Positions 42,748 to 51,785 of a stretch of 64,000 bases of DNA are shown here, piece after piece; positions within the stretch are counted from its first letter, which is position 1; the number at the start of each line of letters is the position of its first letter. A program made the position numbers and the translations under genes. The notes under the pieces are model-generated. The model did no database searches, was not told the origin of the DNA, and was given only the letters and a program-made list of their open reading frames with translations. Origin of the DNA: Bacterioplanes sp965233665 (lineage in GTDB: Bacteria > Pseudomonadota > Gammaproteobacteria > Pseudomonadales > Oceanobacteraceae); contig CBDDTG010000064.1 in the NCBI GenBank assembly GCA_965233665.1, positions 14,003 to 78,002 of the forward strand, in the 5' to 3' direction.

Positions 42748-43510
42748 TAGGCTCCGCTTCCTCTAACTGCTCGTCAGTGCGGCCAAAGCGGCGCGTGCGC
42801 TCAGCAAAGGCAACCAACGCTTTTTTATATTCTTGTTGCTTGAAGTCGGGCCAATAGTCGTCGCAAAAATAAAACTCGGTGTAGGCCATTTGCCACAACA
42901 TAAAATTACTGATGCGTTTTTCACCGCCCGTGCGAATCATCAGATCCGGGGCTGGCAAATCGTGCAGCCAGGTATGTTGATGCAATGCCTGCTCGTCGAT
43001 TTGTTCCGGCGCCAGCGTGCCCTGCTGTACCTGTCGGGCCAATTGCTGAGCAGCTTGAGCAATGTCCCATTGGCCGCCATAGTTGGCAGCGATGACCAAG
43101 GTCATCAGGTCATTGTTCACCGTCAAAGCCTCGGCATCACGCACCAGCTGTTGAATACGGTCACTGAAACCGGATAAATCGCCCATCACCCGCAAGCGAA
43201 TATTGTTGCGATGCAGTTTTTTCACCTCACGCTCAAGAGCGACGGCAAATAACTGCATCAACGCGCTGACTTCATTGGCCGGACGGCGCCAGTTCTCGCT
43301 ACTAAAAGCAAACAGGGTCAGCACTTCCACGCCTTCTCGAGCGGAGGTTTCCACCACCGCACGCACAGCATCGACGCCAGCCTTATGGCCAGCGACACCG
43401 GGAAGAAAGCGCTTTTTTGCCCAGCGATTGTTGCCATCCATAATGATGGCAACATGCTTGGGCAGCTGCCCTTTGTTGGCCGCCAGGCCGTCATTGATAC
43501 TGGTAGACAC
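42740..43510 (-). CDS. uppS: Undecaprenyl diphosphate synthase
   Basis: 256 residues, cis-prenyltransferase. HVAIIMDGNNRWAKKR holds the catalytic Asp25 of the D-G-N motif; the C-terminal FMLWQMAYTEFYFCDDYWPDF is also conserved. Builds the C55 carrier for peptidoglycan and O-antigen from isoprenoid units supplied by the MEP pathway. Four bases after frr. Confidence 0.97.
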   Translation of the reverse strand: MSTSINDGLAANKGQLPKHVAIIMDGNNRWAKKRFLPGVAGHKAGVDAVRAVVETSAREGVEVLTLFAFSSENWRRPANEVSALMQLFAVALEREVKKLHRNNIRLRVMGDLSGFSDRIQQLVRDAEALTVNNDLMTLVIAANYGGQWDIAQAAQQLARQVQQGTLAPEQIDEQALHQHTWLHDLPAPDLMIRTGGEKRISNFMLWQMAYTEFYFCDDYWPDFKQQEYKKALVAFAERTRRFGRTDEQLEEAEPSV

Positions 43511-43514
43511 AGAA

Positions 43515-44072
43515 TTAAACCTTCATCAGGTCCTTTTCTTTGTCAGCCAGTAAGTCATCGACTTGGGCGATGAACTTATCGGTGATTTTTTGGATTTGCT
43601 CCTCACCACCGCGTTGCTCATCTTCAGAGATTTCTTTCTCTTTTTGCAGTTCTTTCAGCGTTGCATTGGCATCCCGGCGAATATTACGCACAGAGACGCG
43701 GCCTTTTTCAGCTTCCGCACGTGCCTGCTTGATGTAGTCTTTGCGCGTTTCTTCAGTCAAAGCTGGCATCGGCACACGAATCTTGTCGCCCGTGGTCGCT
43801 GGATTCAGACCCAGGTCAGACTTCATGATCGCTTTTTCAATTTCAGGCACCATGGGCTTTTCCCAAGGCGTAATGGCCAGTGTACGGGCATCTTCCACTA
43901 TGATGTTGGCCACTTGAGACAGCGGCGTGTCGACACCGTAATAGCTGACGGAAACACCGTCGAGGATGGCAGGGGTAGCACGACCGGTACGAACCCGTTT
44001 AAAGGCCTCGACTACGGCTGCCACACTTTTGCTCATGCGTTCTTCTGCATCTTGTTTGATGTCGTTGATCAT
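43515..44072 (-). CDS. frr: Ribosome recycling factor
   Basis: 185 residues, the standard length, with the three-helix bundle pattern (MSKSVAAVVEAFKRVRTGRATPAILDGV) and the PALTEETRKDYIKQARAEAEKGRVSVRNIRRDAN core. With EF-G it splits post-termination ribosomes. The start is 2 bp after pyrH. Confidence 0.98.
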   Translation of the reverse strand: MINDIKQDAEERMSKSVAAVVEAFKRVRTGRATPAILDGVSVSYYGVDTPLSQVANIIVEDARTLAITPWEKPMVPEIEKAIMKSDLGLNPATTGDKIRVPMPALTEETRKDYIKQARAEAEKGRVSVRNIRRDANATLKELQKEKEISEDEQRGGEEQIQKITDKFIAQVDDLLADKEKDLMKV

Positions 44073-44074
44073 CG

Positions 44075-44809
44075 TTACTTATCCTCACTGACAATCAGAG
44101 TGCCGTCACTGCCGCCGGTCATCAGACGGGCCAGCACTCCCGGCTCGTTCATATCATAAACACGCAATGGCATGGCGTGGTCGCGAGCTAAGCAGATCGC
44201 GGTTAAATCCATTACGCCAAGCTGTTTCTCCAGGACTTCCTGGTACGTCAAACAGTCGTACTTTTCTGCGTCCGGGACTTTCTTCGGGTCGGCAGTATAC
44301 ACACCATCGACGTTGGTTGCCTTCAGAACCAGATCGGCATTGATTTCGATGCCACGCAAACAGGCCGCCGAGTCGGTGGTAAAGAAGGGATTGCCGGTAC
44401 CGGCAGAGAAAATAACCACATCACCGCTATCGAGGGCGCGAATCGCACTGCGGCGATCATAGTGGTCAACAATGCCGCTCATAGGGATGGCCGACATCAC
44501 ACGCGTCGGCATATTGGCACGCTCCAGAGCGTCGCGCATTGCTAGCGCATTCATCACCGTCGCCAACATACCCATATGGTCGCCCGCTACGCGATCTAAA
44601 CCAGCTTCACTCAGCGCCTTACCGCGAAACAGGTTGCCACCGCCAATCACCAGACCCACCTGCACACCGATGCCACGCAACTGGCCAATTTCCAGCGCCA
44701 TACGGTCGAGCACCTTAGGATCGATGCCGAAATCGAGCTCACCCATCAGGGCTTCACCACTCAGTTTTAACAGGACTCGTTTGTATTTTGCGCTTTTCAT
44801 TTCTGCCAT
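44075..44809 (-). CDS. pyrH: UMP kinase
   Basis: 244 residues, hexameric amino-acid-kinase fold. Signatures: KRVLLKLSGEALMG, VGLVIGGGNLFRGK, MLATVMNALAMRDALE and TDSAACLRGIEINADLVLKATNVDGVY. Phosphorylates UMP to UDP; usually feedback-inhibited by UTP. Standard order tsf-pyrH-frr. Confidence 0.98.
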   Translation of the reverse strand: MAEMKSAKYKRVLLKLSGEALMGELDFGIDPKVLDRMALEIGQLRGIGVQVGLVIGGGNLFRGKALSEAGLDRVAGDHMGMLATVMNALAMRDALERANMPTRVMSAIPMSGIVDHYDRRSAIRALDSGDVVIFSAGTGNPFFTTDSAACLRGIEINADLVLKATNVDGVYTADPKKVPDAEKYDCLTYQEVLEKQLGVMDLTAICLARDHAMPLRVYDMNEPGVLARLMTGGSDGTLIVSEDK

Positions 44810-44842
44810 GGGCCAGGTCTCCGGTGATCTTTATATACAAAT

Positions 44843-44862
44843 ATGCCGGGCGAACCCGGCAT
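44843..44862 (-). other. Hairpin between tsf and pyrH
   Basis: Perfect 8-bp arms ATGCCGGG / CCCGGCAT with a four-base loop (TTCG on the minus strand), 34 bp upstream of the pyrH ATG. The minus strand continues ATATTTGTATAT, only weakly T-rich, so this is a leaky terminator or mRNA-stabilising hairpin rather than a full stop. Confidence 0.55.
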
Positions 44863-44904
44863 AAAAATAGGGGCACTCAGCGGTGCCAGCACCCCAAACA
44901 GCAC

Positions 44905-45759
44905 TTAGCCTTTCAGCTGTGCTGCCACTTCTGCGGCAAAGTCCGCTTCTTCAACTTCAATGCCTTCGCCCACTTCGATACGTACGAAGGAAACGATTTC
45001 TGCACCGGCTGCTTTCGCCAGCTGAGCAACGGTTTGCTCTGGGTTTTTAACGAATGGCTGCTCAACCAAGCTGTTCTCTTTCAAGAACTTCTGCAGACGG
45101 CCACCCATCATTTTTTCAACGATCTCATCTGGCTTGCCAGCCATGTCCGGCTGCGCCTTGATGATTTCTTTTTCTTTTTCCAGCTCTTCCGCTGGCATAT
45201 CTTCTGGCGCCAGAACACGTGGGTTAACCGCAGTCACGTGCATAGCAATGTCTTTGGCCAACTCAGCGTCGCCGCCTTTCAGGGCAACGATGGCTGCGAT
45301 TTTGCCAGTCGCGTGCAGGTAAGCACCAACCGTTTCGCCTTCAACAACAAATGCACGACGAACCGTGATGTTTTCACCGATTTTTTGTACCAGTGCCATG
45401 CGGTCTTCTTCCAGCTCACCTTCGGTCAGCTTGGCCACGTCGGCTTCTTTGGTCTCTGCCAGCTTGGCGGCCACTTTGTCAGCGAAATCGCCAAAGTTGG
45501 AGTCGCCCGCTGCGAAGTCGGTTTCTGAGTTCACTTCTACCGCAACGACAACGCCGTCGTTAGCAACAATACGAACTTTACCTTCGGCCGCAGTACGACC
45601 CGCTTTTTTCGCTGCCTTCAGGCCTGAGTTCTTACGCAGGTCTTCAATTGCTTTATCGATGTCACCTTCTGCCGCTGCCAGTGCTTTTTTGCACTCCAGC
45701 ATGCCCAGACCCGTGCGCTCACGCAGTTCTTTTACTTGTGCGGCTGAAACATTCGCCAT
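44905..45759 (-). CDS. tsf: Elongation factor Ts
   Basis: 284 residues. The N-terminal UBA-like domain (VKELRERTGLGMLECKKALAAAEGDIDKAIEDLR) and the core (NSETDFAA) are diagnostic. Nucleotide exchange factor for EF-Tu. Cotranscribed with rpsB through the hairpin at 45795. Confidence 0.98.
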   Translation of the reverse strand: MANVSAAQVKELRERTGLGMLECKKALAAAEGDIDKAIEDLRKNSGLKAAKKAGRTAAEGKVRIVANDGVVVAVEVNSETDFAAGDSNFGDFADKVAAKLAETKEADVAKLTEGELEEDRMALVQKIGENITVRRAFVVEGETVGAYLHATGKIAAIVALKGGDAELAKDIAMHVTAVNPRVLAPEDMPAEELEKEKEIIKAQPDMAGKPDEIVEKMMGGRLQKFLKENSLVEQPFVKNPEQTVAQLAKAAGAEIVSFVRIEVGEGIEVEEADFAAEVAAQLKG

Positions 45760-45794
45760 GTGTCAATCCTCTATCTGTGTCTAAATATCTAAAA

Positions 45795-45814
45795 AAAGGG
45801 GGCAAGCCCCCTTT
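45795..45814 (-). terminator. Hairpin between rpsB and tsf
   Basis: Minus strand stem AAAGGGGGC / GCCCCCTTT with a two-base loop and seven T following; it fits a partial terminator that sets a higher yield of S2 than of EF-Ts. Confidence 0.75.
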
Positions 45815-45835
45815 ATTCATTCAGAGTGGGGAGCC

Positions 45836-46579
45836 TTATTCAGCCGCCGCTTGCTCTGCGTCGTCTGCAACTTCTACAAACTCATCGGCAGAACCGGTCG
45901 CTTGCTTGCCTTCCAGCACAGCGTCGGCAACAGCAGTGGCGTAGATCTGGATCGCACGAATCGCATCGTCGTTACCCGGGATCACGTAATCAACGCCGTC
46001 TGGGTTAGAGTTGGTATCAACGATACCCACCACTGGAATACCCAGCTTGTTGGCTTCCTGAACAGCAATGCGCTCGTGATCAACGTCAACAACGAAGATC
46101 ATGTCTGGCAGGCCGCCCATTTCTTTAATACCGCCAATAGAGCGCTCCAGCTTCTCCATTTCGCGAGTACGCATCAGCGCTTCTTTTTTGGTCAGCTGCT
46201 CGAAGGTACCATCAGAAGATTGCGCTTCGAGGTCACGCAGACGCTTGATCGATTGGCGAATGGTTTTGTAGTTGGTCAGCATACCGCCCAACCAGCGGTG
46301 AGCAACGTAAGACGCGCCTGAACGCTCTGCTTGCTCTTTGATGATCTTGCCAGCAGCACGCTTGGTGCCAACCATCAGGATCTTGTTGTTACGTGACGCG
46401 TTGTTTTCGATCACTTTCAAAGCATCATTCAGCGCAGGAACCGTGTGCTCCAGGTTGATGATGTGAATCTTGTTGCGAGCACCAAAGATGTACTTGCCCA
46501 TTTTTGGGTTCCAGTAACGGGTTTGGTGACCGAAGTGAACGCCTGCTTTCAGCAGGTCACGCATGCTAACTTGTGCCAT
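45836..46579 (-). CDS. rpsB: Small ribosomal subunit protein uS2
   Basis: 247 residues. MRDLLKAGVHFGHQTRYWNPKMGKYIFG and the central APILFVVD-like MIFVVDVDHERIAVQEANKLGIPVVGIVDTNSNP are diagnostic. The C-terminus is acidic and Ala-rich. First gene of the rpsB-tsf operon, preceded by a structured leader. Confidence 0.98.
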   Translation of the reverse strand: MAQVSMRDLLKAGVHFGHQTRYWNPKMGKYIFGARNKIHIINLEHTVPALNDALKVIENNASRNNKILMVGTKRAAGKIIKEQAERSGASYVAHRWLGGMLTNYKTIRQSIKRLRDLEAQSSDGTFEQLTKKEALMRTREMEKLERSIGGIKEMGGLPDMIFVVDVDHERIAVQEANKLGIPVVGIVDTNSNPDGVDYVIPGNDDAIRAIQIYATAVADAVLEGKQATGSADEFVEVADDAEQAAAE

Positions 46580-46729
46580 GTTGTTTACCTTTTAAATTCA
46601 TGGGTTAGGCCTCCACACTTCACGTTACCGACCACTCAAAGAGCGGCACCCCGGCTTCGCTTGCTGAAGTGTGTGTGTGTTCCCCAGCCAAATCACAGAC
46701 AGGGGTGTGCTTTTCGCGGGCGCTTTATA
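46580..46729 (-). promoter_or_regulatory. rpsB promoter and structured leader
   Basis: On the minus strand an extended -10 (TGGTATAAA; TATAAA at 46729-46724) followed by a GC-rich GCGCCCGCG discriminator suits a growth-rate-controlled ribosomal promoter without a clear -35. In the leader, CACACTTCA (minus 46673-46665) pairs with TGAAGTGTG (46622-46614), a perfect 9-bp closing stem enclosing a smaller CCGCTC/GAGTGG hairpin. Known: gammaproteobacterial rpsB leaders are bound by S2 for feedback control. The Shine-Dalgarno-like GGAGG lies beside the closing stem. Confidence 0.65.
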
Positions 46730-46779
46730 CCACTTTTCCGCCGCCCAAGCCAGACTGAAAGACAGGAAATACCGCCCGG

Positions 46780-46808
46780 TTCACGCTGTCGATCAGTCAC
46801 TGTACAAT
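46780..46808 (+). promoter_or_regulatory. Candidate sigma-70 promoter of map
   Basis: TTCACG at 46780-46785, a 17-bp spacer, TACAAT at 46803-46808, giving a leader of about 32 bases before the map ATG. Confidence 0.55.
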
Positions 46809-46846
46809 GAGCCACTACTCCGTGAATCAAACAAGCGATGGTCTGA

Positions 46847-47623
46847 ATGTCTGTAAGCATCAAGAGCGCCGAAGAAATCGAGAAAATGCGCGTTGCCGGC
46901 CGGTTGGCGGCGGAAGTTCTGGAAATGATCGGCGATTACGTTAAGCCTGGCGTCACCACCGGTGAGCTGGATCGCATTTGCCATGACTATATTGTCAATC
47001 AGCAACAGGCCATTCCCGCACCGCTCAACTATCGCGGCTTCCCTAAGTCTATCTGCACCTCCATCAACCATGTGGTATGCCACGGCATTCCCAGTGATGA
47101 CAAAGTGTTGAAGAAGGGCGATATGGTTAACATCGACGTCACTGTGATCAAAGATGGCTACCACGGCGACACCAGCAAGATGTTCTATGTCGGCGAGCCT
47201 ACACCTGCAATCAAGCGCTTAGTAGACATTACCCAAGAATGCCTCTACATCGGCATCGACATGGTAAAACCCGGCGTTCGCCTGGGTGACATTGGCCATG
47301 CGATACAGCAATATGCCGAGAGCAACCATTACTCAGTGGTACGCGAATATTGCGGCCACGGCATTGGCAAAGAGTTCCATGAAGAGCCACAGGTCATGCA
47401 TTATGGTCGCCCTGGCACCGGCTTTGAGCTGCAAGCCGGCATGACCTTTACCATTGAGCCCATGATCAACCAAGGCAAGCGCTTTACCAAGTTGATGAAG
47501 GATGAATGGACGGTCATTACCAAAGATCGCAAACCGTCAGCCCAGTGGGAACATACCCTGCTCGTGACGGACAACGGCGTCGAAGTCCTTACCCGACGCC
47601 AGGAAGAAACCCGCTTCGCCTGA
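46847..47623 (+). CDS. map: Methionine aminopeptidase, type I
   Basis: 258 residues. Metal ligands and catalytic His are in the usual order: VVCHGIP, GDMVNIDVTV, GYHGDTSKMF, HGIGKEFHEEPQVMHYG, MTFTIEPMIN and QWEHTLLVT. Removes the first Met from new proteins. Divergent from rpsB, as in many gammaproteobacteria, and followed by glnD after 11 bp. Confidence 0.98.
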   Translation: MSVSIKSAEEIEKMRVAGRLAAEVLEMIGDYVKPGVTTGELDRICHDYIVNQQQAIPAPLNYRGFPKSICTSINHVVCHGIPSDDKVLKKGDMVNIDVTVIKDGYHGDTSKMFYVGEPTPAIKRLVDITQECLYIGIDMVKPGVRLGDIGHAIQQYAESNHYSVVREYCGHGIGKEFHEEPQVMHYGRPGTGFELQAGMTFTIEPMINQGKRFTKLMKDEWTVITKDRKPSAQWEHTLLVTDNGVEVLTRRQEETRFA

Positions 47624-47634
47624 GCACAGCCAAC

Positions 47635-50328
47635 ATGGACACAGTCAGCTTGACCTTACCCCAAGTGGATGTCACCGACCTGCAGCAACGGCTGCAGCAG
47701 GCTGTGTCCCCCATACCCATCGTGCGCACCTTGCTGCAACAACTGCAGGACGAGTGCCACGCCTACTTTCGCGCCACCCTAGACGCCGTCACCCTGGTTC
47801 ACCACCGGTCAGTGTTGATGGATGCCATTTTGCAAACGCTGTGGCGCCATTTACAGCTAGACGTTGATCACCTAGCGTTGATTGCGGTGGGCGGCTATGG
47901 CCGCGGCGAGCTGCATCCGCACTCGGATATCGATTTATTATTGTTGGCGCGCGATGAAGCCGCCATCAATGGCAACAGCGAGGCGTTACAAGCCTTCATT
48001 ACCCTGCTGTGGGATTTGAAACTGGACATCGGCCACAGTGTTCGCACCCTAGATGAATGCTTGACCGAAGCACAAAAAGACTTATCGACCATCACCAACA
48101 TGATGGAAAGTCGGCCACTGGCGGGCGATGCCAGCCTGCACCAATCGCTGCAAGCGGCGACAGCACCGCAACAACTGTGGAGCGCGCAGGATTTCTTTAA
48201 CGCCAAGTGGGATGAAATTCAGCAGCGCCATAAAAAACACAAAAGCACGGAATACAATTTAGAGCCCAACGTTAAAAACTCCCCGGGCACCTTGCGCGAC
48301 ATTCAAACCATTACCTGGGTCACAATGCGCCACTTTGGCGAGGGCACGCTGCAAGCGTTAGAAGACAACGGCTTTTTAACCGAGTTTGAGCACCAGCGCC
48401 TGGCGGGCAGCCAAGCCTTTTTATGGCAAGTGCGCTACGCCTTGCACATGTTCGCCGACCGCGAAGAAGACCGCTTACTGTTCGATTTGCAACGCGATGT
48501 GGCAGAACTGCTGGGCTTTGAGGACGATGGCAACCAGCTCGGCGTTGAGCAATTTATGCGCCGTTTTTATCGCAACCAGCTGGCCACCATGGAGCTGTGT
48601 GACCTGTTGCTGCTGCATTTTAACGATGACTTTATGCAAAGCGGCCAGCTCACCGACGTAGTCCCACTGAATGAACACTTTGTGCTGTGCAATGGCTACT
48701 TGCAGCTTACCGACCCTGAACTGTTCCAACGCGAGCCGGTTTGGCTGTTAGAAGTCTTTTTATTAATGGCGCGCACCGCCAATGCCAAAGGCATACACAC
48801 CACCACCATTCGCGCCCTACGTGATCACCGTCATCTGATTGATGACGACTATCGGCAAAACCCAGAAAACAACGCCGTATTCATGGAGTTAATGCGCAAC
48901 CGCGAGCGCGTTGTACGCGAATTATCGCGCATGCTGCGCTACGGTATTTTAGGCGCGTATATCCCTGAGTTCGGCAAAATCATCGGCATGATGGAACACG
49001 ATTTGTTTCATGTGTACACGGTGGACGATCACAGCTTGCGCATGGCCCGCTTGCTGCGACATTTTCGCTTCAGCGATGTGCGCGAGCGTTTCCCGCTGGC
49101 GTCGCGCCTGATTCATCGGGTGATGAGAAAAGAAGTACTGTATTTAACCGCACTATTGCACGACACCGGTAAAAGCATGGAAGGCGACCACGCCATCAAT
49201 GGTGAAGAAATTGCCGCACGCTTTTGCCGTCAACACAATTTGCGCCCCACCGACAGCAACATGGTGACTTGGCTGGTCAGCAACCATTTATTGATGGGCA
49301 CGGCCTCACAGCGACTGGATTTAACCAACCCTGAAGATATTCACCAGTTCGCCTTAGAGGTTGGCGACCAGCAACACCTCGATATGCTGTATTTAATCAC
49401 CGTCGCCGACATCGTCAGTACCAACCCAGAGCTCTGGACACCTTGGCGCGCCGAGCAAATGCGAGAGCTGTACCGCAACACTAAAAACGCCTTGCGCCGC
49501 GGCCTTGGCAACCCGCGCAATATTGATGACGTGGTAAATGAAATTCAGCACGAGGCCAAAGCACGGTTAATGCAGCAAGGTCTAACGGCTGAGCGCATTG
49601 ACCTACTGTGGTCAAACCCAGGCAATGATTATTTTCTGCGTGAGGGCGTCGATAACATTATTTGGCAAACTCTGCTGCTGGATCAGCATAATTTCAGCGA
49701 CAAACCTCTGATCGCCGTGCGTCCAACCTCGGAGCGTGAATTCGAAGGCGCAACACAGATATTTATTCTGGCCAAAGATCAGCCCAACCTGTTTGCCGTT
49801 ACCACCGCGACGCTCGATCAATTAAACCTGAACATTCAAGATGCGCGCATCATGACGTCGGAGCAGGAGCGCAACGCCGTCGACACCTACATTGTGCTGG
49901 ATGAAAATAACCAGCCCATCATCGACTTGAAGCGCATCGAAAAAATTCGCTCGGTATTGGAAGACGCCATCAGCCAGCCGGATGAATACAGCACCATTAT
50001 TCAGCGGCGTACGCCGCGGGCACTGAAGCAATTCCCTGTGGATACTCAGGTAACCATGAGCAATGACCCAAGCATGCAACGCACAGTGCTGGAAGTTGTC
50101 GCGGCTGACAGGCCAGGGCTATTGGCGCGCATGGGCGCCATCTTTGCGGAGTTCGGTGCTGAGGTCCAGGGCGCTAAAATCATGACCGAAGGTGAGCGGG
50201 TGTACGATATCTTTTTTATCGTTGATCGTGACGGCGAGCCATTTTCAGATGCATTGCGCTGTGAAGCACTGCGCAAGGCCGTTATCGAAGGGCTGGATCA
50301 GCAAGTCGAAGCACAAAGCGCGGTATAA
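47635..50328 (+). CDS. glnD: Bifunctional PII uridylyltransferase/uridylyl-removing enzyme
   Basis: 897 residues from ATG 47635; a longer frame from 47506 lies inside map. Domains in order: nucleotidyltransferase (GGYGRGELHPHSDIDLLLL near residue 85), GlnD PII-UTase domain, HD hydrolase (LTALLHDTGKSMEGDHAINGE near 505), two C-terminal ACT domains (ATQIFILAKDQPNLFAV and VLEVVAADRPGLLARMGAIF). It senses glutamine and sets PII uridylylation, controlling nitrogen assimilation. Confidence 0.97.
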   Translation: MDTVSLTLPQVDVTDLQQRLQQAVSPIPIVRTLLQQLQDECHAYFRATLDAVTLVHHRSVLMDAILQTLWRHLQLDVDHLALIAVGGYGRGELHPHSDIDLLLLARDEAAINGNSEALQAFITLLWDLKLDIGHSVRTLDECLTEAQKDLSTITNMMESRPLAGDASLHQSLQAATAPQQLWSAQDFFNAKWDEIQQRHKKHKSTEYNLEPNVKNSPGTLRDIQTITWVTMRHFGEGTLQALEDNGFLTEFEHQRLAGSQAFLWQVRYALHMFADREEDRLLFDLQRDVAELLGFEDDGNQLGVEQFMRRFYRNQLATMELCDLLLLHFNDDFMQSGQLTDVVPLNEHFVLCNGYLQLTDPELFQREPVWLLEVFLLMARTANAKGIHTTTIRALRDHRHLIDDDYRQNPENNAVFMELMRNRERVVRELSRMLRYGILGAYIPEFGKIIGMMEHDLFHVYTVDDHSLRMARLLRHFRFSDVRERFPLASRLIHRVMRKEVLYLTALLHDTGKSMEGDHAINGEEIAARFCRQHNLRPTDSNMVTWLVSNHLLMGTASQRLDLTNPEDIHQFALEVGDQQHLDMLYLITVADIVSTNPELWTPWRAEQMRELYRNTKNALRRGLGNPRNIDDVVNEIQHEAKARLMQQGLTAERIDLLWSNPGNDYFLREGVDNIIWQTLLLDQHNFSDKPLIAVRPTSEREFEGATQIFILAKDQPNLFAVTTATLDQLNLNIQDARIMTSEQERNAVDTYIVLDENNQPIIDLKRIEKIRSVLEDAISQPDEYSTIIQRRTPRALKQFPVDTQVTMSNDPSMQRTVLEVVAADRPGLLARMGAIFAEFGAEVQGAKIMTEGERVYDIFFIVDRDGEPFSDALRCEALRKAVIEGLDQQVEAQSAV

Positions 50329-50346
50329 ACCGCGCTGAACGGCAGG

Positions 50347-51687
50347 TTATTTTTTACGCTTAATCGGCGCAAAACCATCGGCATCCATTAAATTGCCAGC
50401 CGGTTTATTGCTGCGCGCCTTATTATTCGGCTTTTTAGCCGTACCTGTCCCGGTATTTTTTCCAGCGCCTTTCACCGGCTTTTTGCCCGCGGTTTTCGCC
50501 GCTGGCTTTTTCTTTTTGCCCGCCACCTTGCCAGAGCTTTTGACTTTTTTCGGCCCTTGGTAGCGAGCTTTTAAGCCTTCAATGGTGCGCGACTGCATTT
50601 GCTGCTGCATATAGCGTTCAATGCGAGCTTTTAAATCCCACTCATGCGCTGCCACCAAGGCAATGGCCAGACCATGACGACCCGCTCGCCCAGTACGACC
50701 GATACGGTGCACGTATTCATCGCCCTTACGGGCTAAGTCGTAGTTGATGACCAGATCCATGCCTTCAACATCAAGACCGCGCGCGGCGACATCGGTCGCC
50801 ACCAAAATATGACGCTTGCCCTGGCGCACCAACTGCAGCACATAATTGCGCTCGTCTTGGGTCATTTCACCGTGCAGCGCCGCCACACCTTCGCGGTGCT
50901 GGCGCAAGAAATCCGCCACACGCTCGACTTCATCGCGGCGATTTAAAAAGACAATGGCCTTGTCATAGGTTTCGTTGGCCAATAGCCACACCAGCAAGCG
51001 GTCTTTATGCGCATTATCGTCCGCTAAAATGCGCTGCTGACGAATAAAGTCATGGGCTTCACGCACACCGTGGGTGGTGATTTCTTCGGCGTCCACCAGC
51101 CAGCTGCCAGCAATGCGTTGCACACCTTCGTGATGCAAGGTAGCTGACAGCAAATACGTGCGGCGCTCAGCCCGACAGCGCTGCAGAATAAGGTCCATAT
51201 CCTCGGCGAAGCCCATGTCCAGCATGCGGTCGGCTTCATCCAGCACCAAAAATTCTAAGTCACTCAGGTCCACCGTATCGCGCTTTAGGTGGTCAACCAG
51301 GCGCCCGGTTGTGGCCACCAGTATTTCTGGATTCTTGCGCAACATGGCAGCCTGGTATTTAAACTCCTCGCCGCCGGTCAGCACGCCAACATCGAGCGAG
51401 TTCATATCAGTAAAGGCTTTGCAGTCTTTATAAACCTGGCGCGCCAGCTCGCGAGTAGGCACCAAAATCAGTGCGCGGGTGGCGGTATTGGGCGCATCCT
51501 TGGTCAGCAACTGCTGCAATACGGGCAGTAAATAGGCAAGGGTTTTGCCGCTGCCGGTTTCGGCGCACACCTGCAAATCACGATCAGCCTGCGGCAATAC
51601 CGCCTGCTGAACGTCGGTGGGTGTATTGATGCCTTGTTTTTCCAGCGCCGCCATAATGCGCGGATGAAATGCGATGCCTGCAAACAC
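50347..51687 (-). CDS. DEAD-box RNA helicase (SrmB/RhlE-like)
   Basis: 446 residues from the GTG at 51687 (VFAGIAFHPRI, with GGGA about 9 bases upstream); the open frame reaches 51774 but the extra part does not look like helicase sequence. All core motifs are present: AETGSGKT, PTRELA, VLDEADRMLDMGF, LSAT, ATDVAARGLD and HRIGRTGRAG. The last ~80 residues are Lys/Ala-rich and disordered (KKVKSSGKVAGKKKKPAAKT), likely RNA-binding. Role in ribosome assembly or mRNA decay inferred. Convergent with glnD, 18 bp apart. Confidence 0.93.
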   Translation of the reverse strand: MFAGIAFHPRIMAALEKQGINTPTDVQQAVLPQADRDLQVCAETGSGKTLAYLLPVLQQLLTKDAPNTATRALILVPTRELARQVYKDCKAFTDMNSLDVGVLTGGEEFKYQAAMLRKNPEILVATTGRLVDHLKRDTVDLSDLEFLVLDEADRMLDMGFAEDMDLILQRCRAERRTYLLSATLHHEGVQRIAGSWLVDAEEITTHGVREAHDFIRQQRILADDNAHKDRLLVWLLANETYDKAIVFLNRRDEVERVADFLRQHREGVAALHGEMTQDERNYVLQLVRQGKRHILVATDVAARGLDVEGMDLVINYDLARKGDEYVHRIGRTGRAGRHGLAIALVAAHEWDLKARIERYMQQQMQSRTIEGLKARYQGPKKVKSSGKVAGKKKKPAAKTAGKKPVKGAGKNTGTGTAKKPNNKARSNKPAGNLMDADGFAPIKRKK

Positions 51688-51785
51688 AGTTGGGTTCCCA
51701 TGGTTTATGATGGCAGCAGTATAACAGAGGTGGGCGGCAGAACGGCTAAGCCGTGCCGCCCGCCCTATCACCACAGGATCATGTC

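Noticed and set aside
46669..46681. GT-dinucleotide run in the rpsB leader considered as a phase-variable repeat
   Set aside because: Only about five units, in a non-coding leader, and partly used in the 9-bp stem.
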